A stretch of DNA of 64,000 nucleotides from Eublepharis macularius (GCF_028583425.1 NC_072801.1:62945766-63009765); one strand, 5' to 3'. Positions 51,826 through 63,340 are shown, counted from the first letter of the stretch. Made by a program: numbers and translations. Notes: generated by a model not told the origin, from the letters alone.

Positions 51826-54104
51826 TTTTATTTGTGATGGCTCATTCATACATACATGGTCACCTGGGTGGTTTCAATCATCAAGTGACTGAATTGTCAC
51901 AAGTTTGCAAATTCTCTGGAAACAGAACGGGGCCCAAATGGGCTAAACTGATGTAAGTGAACGGCACTGACTTCATTTCCTTTTCTAATATTTCAGAGGG
52001 AATCTTTTTAAGATTTCCAAAACATCCCATGTTTGTATTTTATGTTCAAACATGATAGAATATTTCGATGTGACATTCTTAAGGGCGAAGGGAGCATTTC
52101 TTTAAAAGGTGAGAAAACATCTTAGGGCTTTAAAACAAAAGAAAACATAAAATTATTTGGGATTGGAAACCAGATTTTCCTGCACAGCAGCTACGTCTAT
52201 AAAGATGACTCTTGCGGGGGTGGCAGTGGAGTGGGAATGACTCTAAGTTCATTAAATTTAACATCCATTCTGCTAAACGTTGGATTTCTCCACTACCCTT
52301 GCCCAATCTTTTGTACCTCCATCCCAAAATAAACTAGCTGTTTTTCCACCTGGGCATCACATGCCAGTCAAGGTTCCATACATCAGAAATGGCTGGATTC
52401 CTTCCTCTTAATAGCACAACCTCTCATCTGTCTCTCTCCTTCCCCTGCCTCCGCACCTCTCCCAGCCAACTAAAGCCTATTAATAATGGTCCATCTATTA
52501 CTGTATCCCACCTACGTACATCTTCTTCATGCAAGGGCAGAACCAAGCCATTCATTAACATATCCATTTCATTCTCAGGATCGCACAAATCTATTACTTC
52601 CACCTCAAAGATATTTCATACCAGAAAATTACAGGAGGGTGAAAGAGAGAGACTGATTTTAGCCTTAAGCATTATGGCATGCACAGGGCCTTGCTATTCT
52701 AGCATCCCAGACCAATCTCCAAACATTGCCAGAAAAACCACTCTGCCTATTGCAAATGCCTATCCCCAAAAAGGGTCAGGTTCTGCCACAGTGAATTATT
52801 CACCAGCTATCCCAGATATTGCTATCCCAGAATAATCCCAGTTGCCTGGTTGTTCAAGCACTTAAAAATCTGATACTGGTGCAAGTCTCAAGTTTAAGGT
52901 TTTTCTCAATTCTAGGTTTGCGGCTCAGCCATTGTCCAAACACCATCTTCAGTTCCCAAACAACGCCCAACAGCCTCATGATTCTTTCATTACTGCATCT
53001 TGTTCCTATTCTCTCTTTCCCCATCCTGCTTTATAGTAGGCTCCATTTTCCTTTGGTCCATCCATTGCTGTATCCCATTGCTATCCTCCTCGCACCCACT
53101 CAATTGCCCTTCAACCACCTGTGGTCCATTCATTTGTAGATTCTCTCTTATACAACTCCCCAAATCCATTCATTATTAAAGACAATATACTCATAACTGA
53201 CATGTTGATTAATAATCCATAAGGTTTCTGCAGATCAAACACAGGCTGTTAAGAGTCTTTTATTAAGAAGTGGCACAGGTGAGGTCTCACAATAAATGTA
53301 TACAGTAGCACTCTGTGCAAGTTGTTTCAATGTACTAGCATAAATATGTGCATGGTTCACGGCTAGATTACTGGCAACTGTTCACCTCTCTCACTTCCAT
53401 TTCTGTGAAGTTATCCCTAAGAGGCCCTTCAGCCCCATAAAAATACTTGCCTGCCATTCTCTTCATGTACTGGTTATTCTAACATCCCACTGTGCCACAT
53501 TTGGCTCTGGAGCCATCAGTTGCAGATCCCAGGTGCATGCGATTGACTTTAAGCGCTCAGTATTTATATATTACTTCCCTCCCTAATCACTGTAATTATT
53601 AATAACTCCACCCAAGACCCTACAAATACAGTGTAATAATCAGCTGTGTCGGACCCTCTTGCATCTTGGGCTCAACTAGCATCATCTAGATCAAGAAGAG
53701 TGAGAGATCTAAGGCTCAATATTTCAGCCGCCAACCTTTCAGCCTTCTCTGAACATTGCACTGATATGCAGCCTCACTTATTTAAATCCCATTTTCATTA
53801 TTATGTACAGGCCCCCAAAGGGCCTCTTTTCTCTAGCTATGCCCCCCCCCCCTCTAACTGAAGCCTATCCAACTAAAGCTTAGAAAGTGATAGCATCTTA
53901 ACCAGCCACCTCAGCCTACGGAAAGCAAAACTGGGCAGGTATGGGCACAAGCAGCCCAAGCGATGGTTTCCGAGATAACATTTTAAGGGCATAGTGAAGC
54001 AGAGAACCACCCTAAAGTCATGTCCCAATATCCTTTGTGATGTTGCAAGGGATTCCAGGGGCACAACTGGGAGATTCTGACCTGCACCTCCTGAGGGCAT
54101 CTAT

Positions 54105-54192
54105 CAGTGCAATCCTAAACAGAGTTACTCCGGTCTAAGCTCAATGACTGCAATGGGTTTAGACTGGAATAACTCTTCTTAGGATTGCACTG
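54105..54192. mobile_element. AGTGCAATCCTAA palindromic MITE
   Basis: CAGTGCAATCCTAAACAGAG is mirrored by CTTCTTAGGATTGCACTG, with GGTCTAAGC and GTTTAGACT forming the inner stem. At 88 bp it is a compact complete copy. Confidence 0.8.
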
Positions 54193-54407
54193 TAAGTAAC
54201 TTGGGCTGTACCTAGCAACAACAGAGTTCCCACCCTCTCCAGCCTTCACACACACAACTTCCCTGTCTAGCCAAGGCTCACTGGTACTGGTACTTCAACA
54301 CACCACCTGCCTGCCGTCTCTGCAAAGCCAACCTCCACCCTACTCCCTCCGCCACCCTTTTGGGGGCGGGGGTCCTTAAACTGATGTATGCACTTCCCAG
54401 CTACAGT

Positions 54408-54612
54408 TGCCAACTCCAGGTTGAGACATTCTAGGAGATCTTGGGGGTGGAACCTGGGAACGGGAGGGATCTCAGGGGGGTATAATGCCATGAAATTCAC
54501 CCTCCAAACCTGACATTTCTTCCTGGGGAACTAATCTCTGTCGTCTGGAGATCCGTTGTAATTCCGGGAAATCCCCCCCACCCCTCACCCCGAATGTTGG
54601 CAAGCCTCAACT
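54408..54612 (-). repeat. GTTGCCAAC-family element
   Basis: The ends are AGTTGCCAACTCCAGG and TGTTGGCAAGCC; the internal GGTATAATGCCATGAA and GGGGAACTAATCTCTGTCG match the family. Confidence 0.75.
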
Positions 54613-54639
54613 CTCCTTATCTTATATCCAAAAAGACCA

Positions 54640-55240
54640 CCCCAGGGGCCTCCTGCCTGCCTGCCTTCTCCCTCCTACCCACCAGCTTTCTCCCACGCTA
54701 ACTCCCTTCTCCAGCCCGCTCGATGACGCCAAATTGGGGGCTGAAGATCCGTCCCTCCCTCCCCTCGCCCAACCAGATCGGGCCTTTGGTAAATAAGGGG
54801 GAAAATAAAATCAAGAGTCGATCATCCTCCCCGCTGCAAAATGGCTCCGGCTGCTGCCCTGCGAAGAGCGATTCGTCTCCCAGCCCCTCTGGTTGGCGAC
54901 GCGCGCCCCAGGACTTTGGAGTCGCCAAAGGACCTTCCGTGCGCCTCGGGTAGCGCGCCCCTGGGCTCGGCGAGCGGGATGGTCGGGAGCACCTCTCGGG
55001 GGACCAGCAGCCCTTCTTCTAAGGAGGTGGCGGCGGCAGGCAAGGGCCGAGGGCTGCGAACGAGGGCTGAAAGCCCTGCTTCCCCCGGCCATCCCATCCC
55101 ATCCCACCCCCAGTCTTACCTTGGACCTCTGGCCGCATCCGCAGCGAAGCTCCCAAGCAAGGAGCCGAGCAGGGAGCGTCCCTAAAGTGCGGCGGGAGAA
55201 GGCGGGGCGGCAGAGGGAGGAGGAGCGAGGCAGCTTGAAG
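54640..55240 (-). promoter_or_regulatory. CCDC106: CpG-rich candidate promoter and non-coding first exon of CCDC106
   Basis: This is the only strong CpG-rich block upstream of the CCDC106 coding exons. On the minus strand, a GTCCAAG|GTAAGA donor (boundary 55120/55119) could end a non-coding first exon that joins the acceptor at 48954, an intron of about 6.2 kb. The long overlapping reading frames here on both strands have no recognisable protein and reflect GC-rich composition. A divergent gene to the right sharing this promoter cannot be excluded. Confidence 0.6.
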
Positions 55241-55292
55241 GTGGGGAGGGGGCTGGCTGAACAGGGGCGCGTTGGCGGCTGGAGGCAAAGGT

Positions 55293-55465
55293 ACGGTTGC
55301 CAACTCTGGTTTTGGAGATTCCTGGAGATTGGGGGTGGAACCTGGGGAGGGTGCAATGCCTTCAAAATAGCCTTTTTCTCCAGGGGAACTGATCTCGGTA
55401 GTCTCGAGATCAGTTGTAATTCTGGGAGATCTCCAGGCCCCGCCTGGAAACTGGCAACCTTAACT
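55293..55465 (-). repeat. GTTGCCAAC-family short inverted-repeat element
   Basis: The ends GGTTGCCAACTCTGG and CTGGAAACTGGCAACC are inverted copies, and the middle has CTCCAGGGGAACTGATCTC followed by the mirrored GAGATCAGTTGTAATTC. At least eight copies lie in the window. The terminal inverted repeats and lack of a tail suggest a MITE; I cannot assign the superfamily. Confidence 0.75.
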
Positions 55466-55849
55466 GGCCCTGCATGTCCATACGTACACGTTCATCAGTG
55501 CAACATCAAATGGTCATCCGACATTCAGCTTACTAGTTATCAATAAAGTAAATAATCTCCTTGTTGACTTCAAGGAGAACCGCCGCCGATCAATCTCACT
55601 AAAACGTTCCACCCATCCAAAAGTGCATCTCACACACACACACAATCCTCTTGTCACCACTATCTGGCCCAGGGAGGCCTTTGCTCAGCCCCTGAAGACA
55701 TTTTGTTTGAAAAGCCCATGGAGGAGTGTGTTTCTGTATTTGTTTTAGACTCCGTACACCTCTATACAGCCAAGAGTTCCTAGCTGTTCAGAACAGGCAC
55801 TGAAACATTTAGAAGCTGAACAACGGAGAAATCTGACAGGAAGACTTTT

Positions 55850-56225
55850 AATTCATTCAAAATGTGCTGCTAGAGAAGAGATTTACCGATACCATGGACC
55901 ACCCAAAAGATGAATAAGTGGGTTCTAGATCAAATCAAGCCTGAATTCCCCCTAGAAGCTCAAACGACTAAACTGAGGCTATTGTCCTTTGGTCACATCA
56001 TGAGAAGACAAGATTCTCTGGAAAAGACAAGAATGCTAGGAAAAGTTGATGGCATTAGGAAAAGAGGAAGAGCCAAACTGAGATGGTTTGACTCAGTAAA
56101 GGAAGCCACATCCTCCAAGATCTGAGCAAGGCTGTTAATGACAGGACATTTTGGAGTCTTTCATTCATAGGGTTGCCATAAGTCAGAAACAACCTGACAC
56201 CAACAGCACACAATGCATGTCTATA
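55850..56225 (+). repeat. RTE/BovB-type LINE 3' end
   Basis: The forward strand encodes SFGHIMRRQDSLEKTRMLGK, then RKRGRAKLRWFDSVKEATS, the signature C-terminus of RTE/BovB ORF2, followed by AGTCAGAAACAACCTGACAC. Worn by substitutions, so old. Confidence 0.8.
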
Positions 56226-56429
56226 TAAACAATGCATATTTCTAAAATGAGGGGCAACAGGGTTCAGACTTCCTGAAAGTTATGTCATCTACCCCTGAAC
56301 ACTCAGTCTTTAAATCTGCTCTAGATCCAAACACCAATGAGCTCAAGCCTTCTCCCCATCCCTTCATATCCCCAACATGCTAAAATCCCAAAGTGATCAG
56401 CCTTAAGCAACTGTTCCAAGAATGAGAAA

Positions 56430-56845
56430 AACCAAACCTGAAGGGGAAAAAATCACAGCTGGTCAAAATGGATTGAGAGAACTTTTCTCCCTAGAATTTG
56501 GAGGCACCCAGTTAAGATTGATGGGCAATTGACTTGGGTCAGACCAGAGAAAAGTACATCTTCACACACCGAATCATCAACTTATGGAAGTCACGGCCAT
56601 GTAATGTAGTGACAGCCCCTAGCTTCAATGCTTTAAAAGGAGATTAGGCACATTCACAGAGGTTGGATCTATCCAGGGCTATTAGCCAGGATAGCTAAGT
56701 AGGGTGCAATGACAAAAGAGTCCTTAGCCTCCAGGCTCCTGCATTGTGAACTTTTTGGGATATCTGATTGATTACCGGGGAAAACAGGATGCTGGATAGA
56801 CAATCGGACTGAACCAGGAGGGCTCTTCTTATGCAACTATTCAAA
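56430..56845 (+). repeat. LINE 3' end of the CTGGATCAGACC family, forward
   Basis: It reads towards CAGGATGCTGGATAGACAAT and CGGACTGAACCAGGAGGGCT. The upstream part (CTTATGGAAGTCACGGCCAT, encoding LWKSRPC) resembles a decayed LINE ORF2 C-terminus. Confidence 0.6.
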
Positions 56846-58009
56846 CAATGGCTTCAGAGGGTGATATTTGGGGGGGAGGCATCAACACATTCTCCCTAGA
56901 GTTAGTCCACACTAACTGGCAGCAGCACTCTAGGTTCAAGGAGACCTCTTCTGCATCACCTACTATGGGCTCTGGAGATGCCAGGGCCCTTCTGTTTGCC
57001 AGGACAAGGCTCTACTACAGCACTTCCATTCTTTACCCAACCAGAGGCAGCAGAATGCAATATTATGTTTTATTCCACAAAGGGCGCAAGACTTTCCTCT
57101 TAGCCTGAATTTGGTCTGTAGAGCCTTGTTGTTTGAATGTTGTTTGGTATTTTATTGTGGATTTGAAGTTTTGGTTATTTTATTGTACGTTTTAATTCAC
57201 TTGTACATTTTTCAGAGTACAGGGTAAAACGGTACAGAAATATTGTAAATAAAATTTGTAATTAAAAGTGTGATAAAGTCAGCAAAGGCCTGGTTACAAT
57301 GAACTGAATCCAAATTGTTTTTACACTGATGGAAAAGGCACGAGGGATCCCCTTTGACCACTCAAAACGGCTAAGCTGAGGATCATGGGACCTGAAGGAA
57401 TTAAAGAAAAGCCATATGAGGTGTCATAAAGTAGAAAACTGGGCAAGACTGGAAAACTTAGTTGGATCTAACCCAGTAGCTTCAGTGCGTGATCCCACCC
57501 CTTTGGCATCTCTGCTGCAGACAAACCTATTTCACTTTCCCTGTCCATTCCCACTTTCCCTCCCTTCTCACAAACTCCCAACCATCCTTCATCTTCCTCA
57601 TCCTTATTATAAATCTGGATAATCTTTTATAAGCTAATAATATCTGGAGGGAAGAGGAAGTTGCTTCCCATCTAAGAACATAGGCAGCAGTCAGACTCCC
57701 AGCATAATTCCTTCTCTGAGTCTCCCCTACAGAACTCGTTAGAGCATAAATGTACCTCACCCAGCATCTTGTTTTTGGTTGTTGCAGGAGCGCCTCAGAA
57801 GATATGGAGGGAAAACTGGGCTGGTTGGGCAGGCAAGCTACATTGCAAAGCATGCTGGATGTTAATCTTCATGTAAAAACTTTAAACTCCAGGTGGGCTT
57901 AAGTTATAAAAAAAATTAACCAACAAACAAGAGAAAACCTTGCCATAACTATTGTAGTGGAAATTGTGCAAGAATATGGTATATTGAGGAGTTAGTGGGT
58001 GTATCACAA

Positions 58010-58650
58010 GTTCTGCCATCTTGCCCTGTTCATGCCAGGGCCTGAATATGATTTCTTGCTTGAATATGCCTTTCTAAGCTATACTGTGCTCTCCTGATAT
58101 AAGCTCTAGCCTTGCTGGTGGTTTGGGTACAGGGATTCCCAGAGAGGTCAAGCAAACTGGCCCCAAGGATAGGCAGGCAATAATTTCTTGAACTGGCGCC
58201 AGCTGGCCTGGGACACAGCATGTTTTGGTCTTGAACCTTCCCTTTGTGACAATCAGTCAACTTCTCTTTAATCATCCCTCTTTTGAGGAAGATTAATGTA
58301 CCAGGGGGGCATATGTAAGTTTAACCTATATAAGTCTTGGTGAAATCCCTCTCAAACTGGACTTCAGCCTAGACGGACCGGTAAGATGCTGGGCACAAAT
58401 TGGCCACAAGAGACTGCCCGTGGTCTTTTGGGGTCCCAAACAACTGAAACTGGCAGTGTAAATCATCAGGTGGCATCCTTCCTCTGTTCTGCTATGCTTT
58501 TGTGCTGATGTTTCCTCTGTTATCTCTTTGTATGTATGCTCTGTCTTGATTATGCATTTATGTCTTTCTTGTATTTTACGTGCTTTGTTTAATAAATTGC
58601 TTTCCTTCCATACCGGTATGCTTATTGCTATCAAATCCTAAAGAACCTCT
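58010..58650 (+). mobile_element. Possible solo LTR of an endogenous retrovirus (fossil)
   Basis: A single block has a TATA-like CCTATATAAG near 58326 and, about 270 nt later, an AATAAA signal at 58590 followed by a T-rich stretch and a CA-rich end, the order expected of a retroviral LTR. No internal viral gene accompanies it, so it would be a solo LTR. The ends are uncertain and no target duplication was seen. Confidence 0.4.
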
Positions 58651-58892
58651 TGCTCTTTGGCAAGACAGCTATGGAAGAATGCAGGGGAGTATGCGGGAGA
58701 GAGGGATACTGAAACGTGCTGAAACGGAACCTAGAATGCGCAGGAACAGACATTATTTTAATGCCACAACCCATAATTAAGACTAAAAATAGGATCCCAG
58801 AGCCTAACAATTATCCTAGTGGGTGGGAGAAGCCATGAGACAAAAGGCCTCACCCTGAACATATCACTTACCCTCCAACTATCATCTGCTCT

Positions 58893-58945
58893 GTGAGTAT
58901 GTGTAATGTGTGCGCACGCACGTGTGAGCATGTGTATGTGTAGGG
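58893..58945 (+). repeat. Imperfect TG/CG microsatellite
   Basis: Alternating GTGTGCGCACGCACGTGTGA and GCATGTGTATGTGT; simple-sequence DNA. Confidence 0.75.
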
Positions 58946-59339
58946 GAAGAATGGCTGTACTGGGTTTCCTTCAATAGCTCTCTGTATACTGTGTGTTAAG
59001 AATGGCTGTGTACGCACTTGTGAAAGAGGGTTGTGTGTGGCAGCAGAAAATGGCAGGTGGAATTAATACTGTCATTTCTGAGGCAGAAGAATGAGCAGAA
59101 GCTGGTATCCCTCACCATCAATATTCCAGTGCCAGAATGGTCTTGTGGAAAGAGCTCCATAGCCCAAAATGCAGAGAAACAAATATTTTTTCAGGATGTG
59201 AATCATTGTAATATTAGTACTTTCACAAGCAGAACAGGATAGAGGTAGCCTTGAGGAAGACTGTGTGCCTTAAAGTTTCATCTGCTACTCAAAGGTAAAC
59301 TGTCTGTGACCATGGCGATTTCATTCTTAACTATTCTAT

Positions 59340-59450
59340 TTTATATCTGAAGAAGGGAGCTTTAAATCTCAAAAGCTTATACCCTGAATATCTTGTTGGT
59401 CTCTAAGGTGCCACTGGATTCAAATCCTTCTATTCTGTTTAACCATTATT
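59340..59450 (-). repeat. GTTGGTCT-family element, one half
   Basis: Plus strand CTGAAGAAGGGAGCTTTAAA, then TATCTTGTTGGTCTCTAAGG and TGCCACTGGATTCAAATCC, i.e. the half in reverse orientation relative to 51696. Confidence 0.75.
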
Positions 59451-59683
59451 GACACACTGCAGCCTGCAGTTCAGATAACAATGGAGTTCTATCAAGTGAG
59501 TACTGCGGAATCAATGGGCTGGATGCAGATGAAAATGGAAATTTCCGCAGATTCCTCCTTCCTGCTGCAGATCTCCCTCACGTAATTCCTCGGGGTCCCC
59601 TATCCCCAGGAAAAGCATTCTGTGGAGATTACTGGATTGCAGTAGGAGGGGTGGAAGCAGAAAAGTTCCATTCTGCTATGTGT

Positions 59684-59795
59684 CAATGGCAACATTAATA
59701 TCTTATATACATAATAGGCCAATGACAACATTAATATCTTATATGCATAATAGGCCAATGGCAAAATTAATATCTTATATACATAATAGGCCAAT
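59684..59795 (+). repeat. 36-bp tandem repeat, three copies
   Basis: Three consecutive units start CAATGGCAACATTAATATCT, each 36 bp (59684-59719, 59720-59755, 59756-59791), plus four bases of a fourth. They differ by only one to three substitutions. Confidence 0.9.
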
Positions 59796-59799
59796 CTTA

Positions 59800-60185
59800 G
59801 CATTTCAGGAAAAATGGAAAGCTTTTTTTGATTATGTAGCTGAAAACTAAGAATAACTAAGAACAACTATTATTAAAAATGGTGATAGATGGACGGATAT
59901 TAAAATAAAAGTGGAAAGCTAGGAATATATATTTTTATATAGGTATATGATTTAACTGATGACAATTTAACTGATAGCATTTTATCTGTTAAGTTATTCT
60001 CTTATATGATTTAGATGTTGTGTTTAGGTTTATATATGACATAGATGATTACTGATGATTGAAGTAATTGATGATTGTAGAAATAGGATCTGGACGATTA
60101 TATGAAGTTGCTGTTTATTGTGTATATGGTTGACTTTATTATCTGAAATTAATAAACAAACAATAATATTTTTAAAAAGAAAGTT
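59800..60185 (+). repeat. L1-type LINE 3' end
   Basis: GGAAAGCTTTTTTTGATTAT encodes the ORF2 end KLFLIM/FFDYVAEN in different frames, and the AT-rich 3' UTR ends with GAAATTAATAAACAAACAAT and a short A-run. It joins a tandem repeat on its left. Confidence 0.55.
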
Positions 60186-60299
60186 CCGTTCTGCCATTAG
60201 AAAACTTAGTCTGGATCCAACCCAGTGTCTTGTCACAGCCGCCTGGAGTAGGGAATATGCCATGTATATGGTATGGCGGTATAGAAGAGCAAAAAGGTC

Positions 60300-60490
60300 T
60301 AACTCATAATTCTGACATTCTGTGAGAAAGTTGAATCAATTAGATCAAGGACAGGCTCAAAGTAGGTAATGATCTGGCAGTTAACTCTTGGTCAACTTCC
60401 AGTTGTCTACCTAATATCTTCTGGTTACCAGAATGCTGGATTAGGTGGACCTTGGTCAGCTCTGGCAAGGCGCTTCCTATGTTCTTAAGC
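60300..60490 (+). repeat. LINE 3' end of the CTGGATCAGACC family, forward
   Basis: Ends GAATGCTGGATTAGGTGGAC, CTTGGTCAGCTCTGGCAAGG and CTTCCTATGTTCTTAAG. Confidence 0.55.
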
Positions 60491-60814
60491 ATGACAGCAG
60501 GCTCAAGATCACAAGACAGACTAGCTGTACTTTGATTGTGATTGTTATAGAAACAGACAGAAAAGAGCATGAAAATTTTTGCCAAAATCAACATAACTAC
60601 TGACAGATAGGGAGGGCTGGGGCTCAAAATCTCTTCCACAAGATTTTTTTAAAAAAATTATTTGTCCCAGTGTATAGATTCTGACCATTTTATCAAAGAG
60701 CCCACTGGCTTTCATACCTCCCTGTTAAGTTCTAGTGTCAAATTATCCAAAGTCCTCAAAATGTCACCAGCTAGCATAGTTTATGTCACCACATGGAGAT
60801 ATTCAAACAATAAT

Positions 60815-61312
60815 AATAATAACTGCAGCTATACACCATCTTCTAGACAGATTAGTGCCCCACTCAGAGCAGTGAACAAGTTAATGCTATTATTATCCCC
60901 ACAATCAGGGCTTTTTTTCTGGGAAAAGAGGTGGTGGAACTGGGTTGCCCTCGGAGAAAATGGTCACATGACTGTTGGCCCCACCCCCTGATCTCCAGAC
61001 AGAGGTGAGTTTAGATTGCCCTCCACGCCGCTTGGCGCTTGGCAGCGGCACAGAGGGCAATCTAAACTCCTCTCTGTCTGGAGATCAGGGGGCAGGGCCA
61101 CCAGCCATGTGACCAGTTTCAAGAGGTTCCGGAACTGCGTTCCACCGTGTTCCAGCGGGAAAAAAACCCTGCCCACAATACAGCTGGGGAGCCAGGGCTG
61201 AGAGGAGTCAATTACCCAAAGCCACCTGCTAAGCTCATGGCAGTGGTGAGATTTGAACCAGCAGAGTGCTGCTTCACAGTCAAACCACTTAACCATTGTG
61301 CTACAATATTTC
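60815..61312 (-). repeat. Sauria-type tRNA-derived SINE, split by a MITE
   Basis: Read on the minus strand, the right part carries the pol III B-box region (GGTTCAAATCTCACC) preceded by a GTGGTTAAG-like A-box region ending near 61312. The tail part lies at 60815-60905, on the far side of the insertion. Confidence 0.7.
60906..61171. mobile_element. hAT-like MITE inserted in a Sauria SINE
   Basis: The 8-bp duplication CCCACAAT (60898-60905 and 61172-61179) flanks ends CAGGGCTTTTTTTCT and GGGAAAAAAACCCTG. Inside, 40-nt arms 60984-61023 and 61053-61092 form a second hairpin. The element interrupts the minus-strand SINE at 60815-61312. Confidence 0.85.
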
Positions 61313-61345
61313 ATGATTATCCTGTGTCTCCTCACACTGCTGCCA

Positions 61346-61580
61346 AGCCAGCATGGTTTAGTGGTTAAAGTATTGGACTAAGATCTGAGAGATCCAGGTT
61401 TGAATCACCGTTCTGCCATGGAAGCTTGCTGAGTGACCTTTGGCCAGTCACACACTCTTACCCTACCCTACCTCACAGGGTTGTTGCAGGGATAAAATGG
61501 AGGATAATTTATGTACGCCACCTGGGGTCCCATTGGGGAGAAAGGTGGGATATGAATAAAGTAAATAAAAATATGCTCTA
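61346..61580 (+). repeat. Sauria-type SINE, nearly full length
   Basis: It begins AGCCAGCATGGTTTAGTGGT (A box), has GGTTTGAATCACC (B box), the conserved GACCTTTGGCCAGTCACAC and CTACCTCACAGGGTTGTTG core, and ends GGGATATGAATAAAGTAAAT. Confidence 0.88.
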
Positions 61581-62019
61581 CAACCCCCCTCCTATTTTTC
61601 TGGATTAAATTATTACATATTCTGACTCCACTTCTTACTGCCACTATTAATTAATACACAGGTAGCTTCTAGAAAAACTGTCAGGAAATCTTACTTCTTA
61701 CTCTTCTTCTCTCTCTTGAGCCTTTATCAGCTTGCATGATAAATAAGGAAAACACATATGCGTTTTTCATCAGCCTGAAGGTGTAGAGTTGAGAATGGAT
61801 CCTTCCAAATTCTCTGGGGGAAGGAAGAGAGAGGAGGCAAGGTTGCCAAAAGACCTGGAGAAAACAGTTGCATCTGCAGGCTTAGTGCATGTAAATGCTT
61901 GTCATGCTATAGAGGTAAATAACATCCCATCTAACCTCTGTTAAAGGGACAGGACAATTTTCCCCAGGCCTTTTGGCAACCCTAAGAAGAGGGAGTCTAG
62001 TGTGTAACCAAGACCATAT

Positions 62020-62133
62020 GGCACTTTCAATTCACTTCCAATGCAGTTTGCAACTGGATTTTACTGTATGAAACTGGAAAACCAACTTGCAACTAACTGC
62101 AAAAGTGAATTATTCAACATGTGTGAAAGCAGC
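62020..62133. repeat. Worn relative of the 51078 MITE
   Basis: The right end reversed reads CACATGTTGAATAATTCACT, close to CACACGTTGGATAATGCACT of the better copy. The left end is truncated. Confidence 0.5.
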
Positions 62134-62421
62134 ATCTAGAGACTCTGGATAGGGTAAGAAGTGGGCAGGGTAAGCAACTGGACACCAGGGGGTGCACTAG
62201 AATGTAACTTTTTGGGGGGCAGGATGGAATTTTAAGGGTGATGGGGGAACACATGGCCCCAAACCTGTAGCTGACTTGGGGTTCAAGGCAGCTGCACACC
62301 CTAGCCCTGTATGCAAAGCTCCACTCCATTAGTGCCTGATGAAACGGGGTTGGCTGGCCTGTGATGGCTTACCTGTGGTAGGGGGGTGAGAAGGAGGCTC
62401 AAGACTCAAGATGCATGCAAA

Positions 62422-62815
62422 GGTTGTCAACCCCCTGTCAGAGCCAGGCGATTCCCCTGGAATTACAATTGATTTCCAGGACACAGAGATTAGTTTCACT
62501 GGAGAAAATGGCTGCTTTAGAGGGCAAACTCGATGGCATTATACCCGTGAGGTCTAGGCTTACCAGCCTCCAGGTGGGGCCTGGAGTCGATACAACTGAC
62601 CTCCAGCCCAGACAGAGGTCCGTTCCCCTGAAGGAAATGGCAGTTTTGGAGAGTGAATTATACCTTGCTGAGGTCTCTTCCCTCCCCATAACTCACCCCA
62701 GGTTCCAACCTCCCAAATCTCCAGGAATTTCCTAACCCGGAGTTGGCAACCCTGTGAGGTTCCTCCCCAGGCTCCACCCCTAAATCTCCAGGAACTGGAG
62801 TTGGCAAGCCTAGTT
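62422..62815 (+). repeat. Two nested GTTGCCAAC-family elements
   Basis: An outer copy starts AGGTTGTCAACC at 62422 and resumes at about 62755 (GTTCCTCCCCAGGCTCCACC) to end GGAGTTGGCAAGCC. Between them a second near full-length copy (62559-62754) runs from CTTACCAGCCTCCAGG to GAGTTGGCAACCC. Self-insertion is the simplest reading. Confidence 0.65.
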
Positions 62816-62849
62816 TTTTTATCTTATACGACATCAGACCCCTGCTTCC

Positions 62850-63340
62850 TATCGCGTTCCAAGGCTGCATACAGAGTCCGGGGCTGGCAGCAGAGGAAAA
62901 GAAGCGGAGCAAAGCGAGGGAGAGTCTAGTGGGTGGAGGCCCCCGGGGGGTGGATCCCGGATTCCTCGGTGCTTTCGAAGGTGTATGAGAACCTCACCCA
63001 TCCCCCCCACCCCACCCCACCCCGAAGAGGGGGAAGAGTAATGTTTATCCGGGAACTTCTCTGTCACCAGCCGGTGGGAGAAGCTGCTGCGTTTCCGTCA
63101 GGACTCCTTTTGCTGTGGCACCCACTCCGCCTCCTTCTCCTCCACCTTCAGCCCCCCCTCCCCCTGGCAGAGCTAGGTAGAAATCCCCCCTCCCCTCCCC
63201 TCCCACCCACTCCCTGCCGAGCTCTTCCCTTCCCTCCTGCAATGTCCCCCCGCTCGTTTCATCCTTTTCGGCCTCTTCCTTTTAGGGAACTGAGGAGGAT
63301 CTTGAGGCTGAGCGGGGTGGAGGGAAGGGGGCGAGAGGCA
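62850..63340. other. GC-rich, pyrimidine-skewed block of unknown role
   Basis: C- and T-rich runs on the plus strand (CCCCCCACCCCACCCCACCC near 63003 and CCCCTCCCCTCCC near 63188) in an otherwise average region. CpG density is lower than in the three promoters. It could be the first exon or promoter of a flanking gene, but no coding match or paired splice sites were found. Confidence 0.35.

Larger units (their letters stand above)
48954..55119 (-). other. CCDC106: CCDC106 5' UTR intron
   Basis: About 6.2 kb with the LINE-in-MITE at 49969, the MITE at 51078, a SINE at 51398, a GTTGGTCT half at 51696, a MITE at 54105 and a GTTGCCAAC element at 54408. From 51826 to 54104 I see no gene or repeat. 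The 148-codon open frame there is low in complexity and unlike any family I know. Confidence 0.55.

Noticed and set aside
52389-52835. 148-codon plus-strand open frame in the CCDC106 5' intron
   Set aside because: Ser/Thr/Pro-rich low-complexity sequence with no domain, no splice partners and no promoter nearby.
54893-55546. 217-codon plus-strand open frame and 184-codon minus-strand frame overlapping it
   Set aside because: Both lie in a GC-rich CpG block where stops are rare, run on into a GTTGCCAAC repeat, and encode no recognisable domain.
59684-59795. CRISPR-like regular repeats
   Set aside because: The units are directly adjacent with no spacers, and the host is a vertebrate.
61386-61404. 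tRNA-like A and B boxes suggesting a tRNA gene
   Set aside because: The boxes belong to a Sauria SINE with a 3' body and tail; no full cloverleaf can be drawn.
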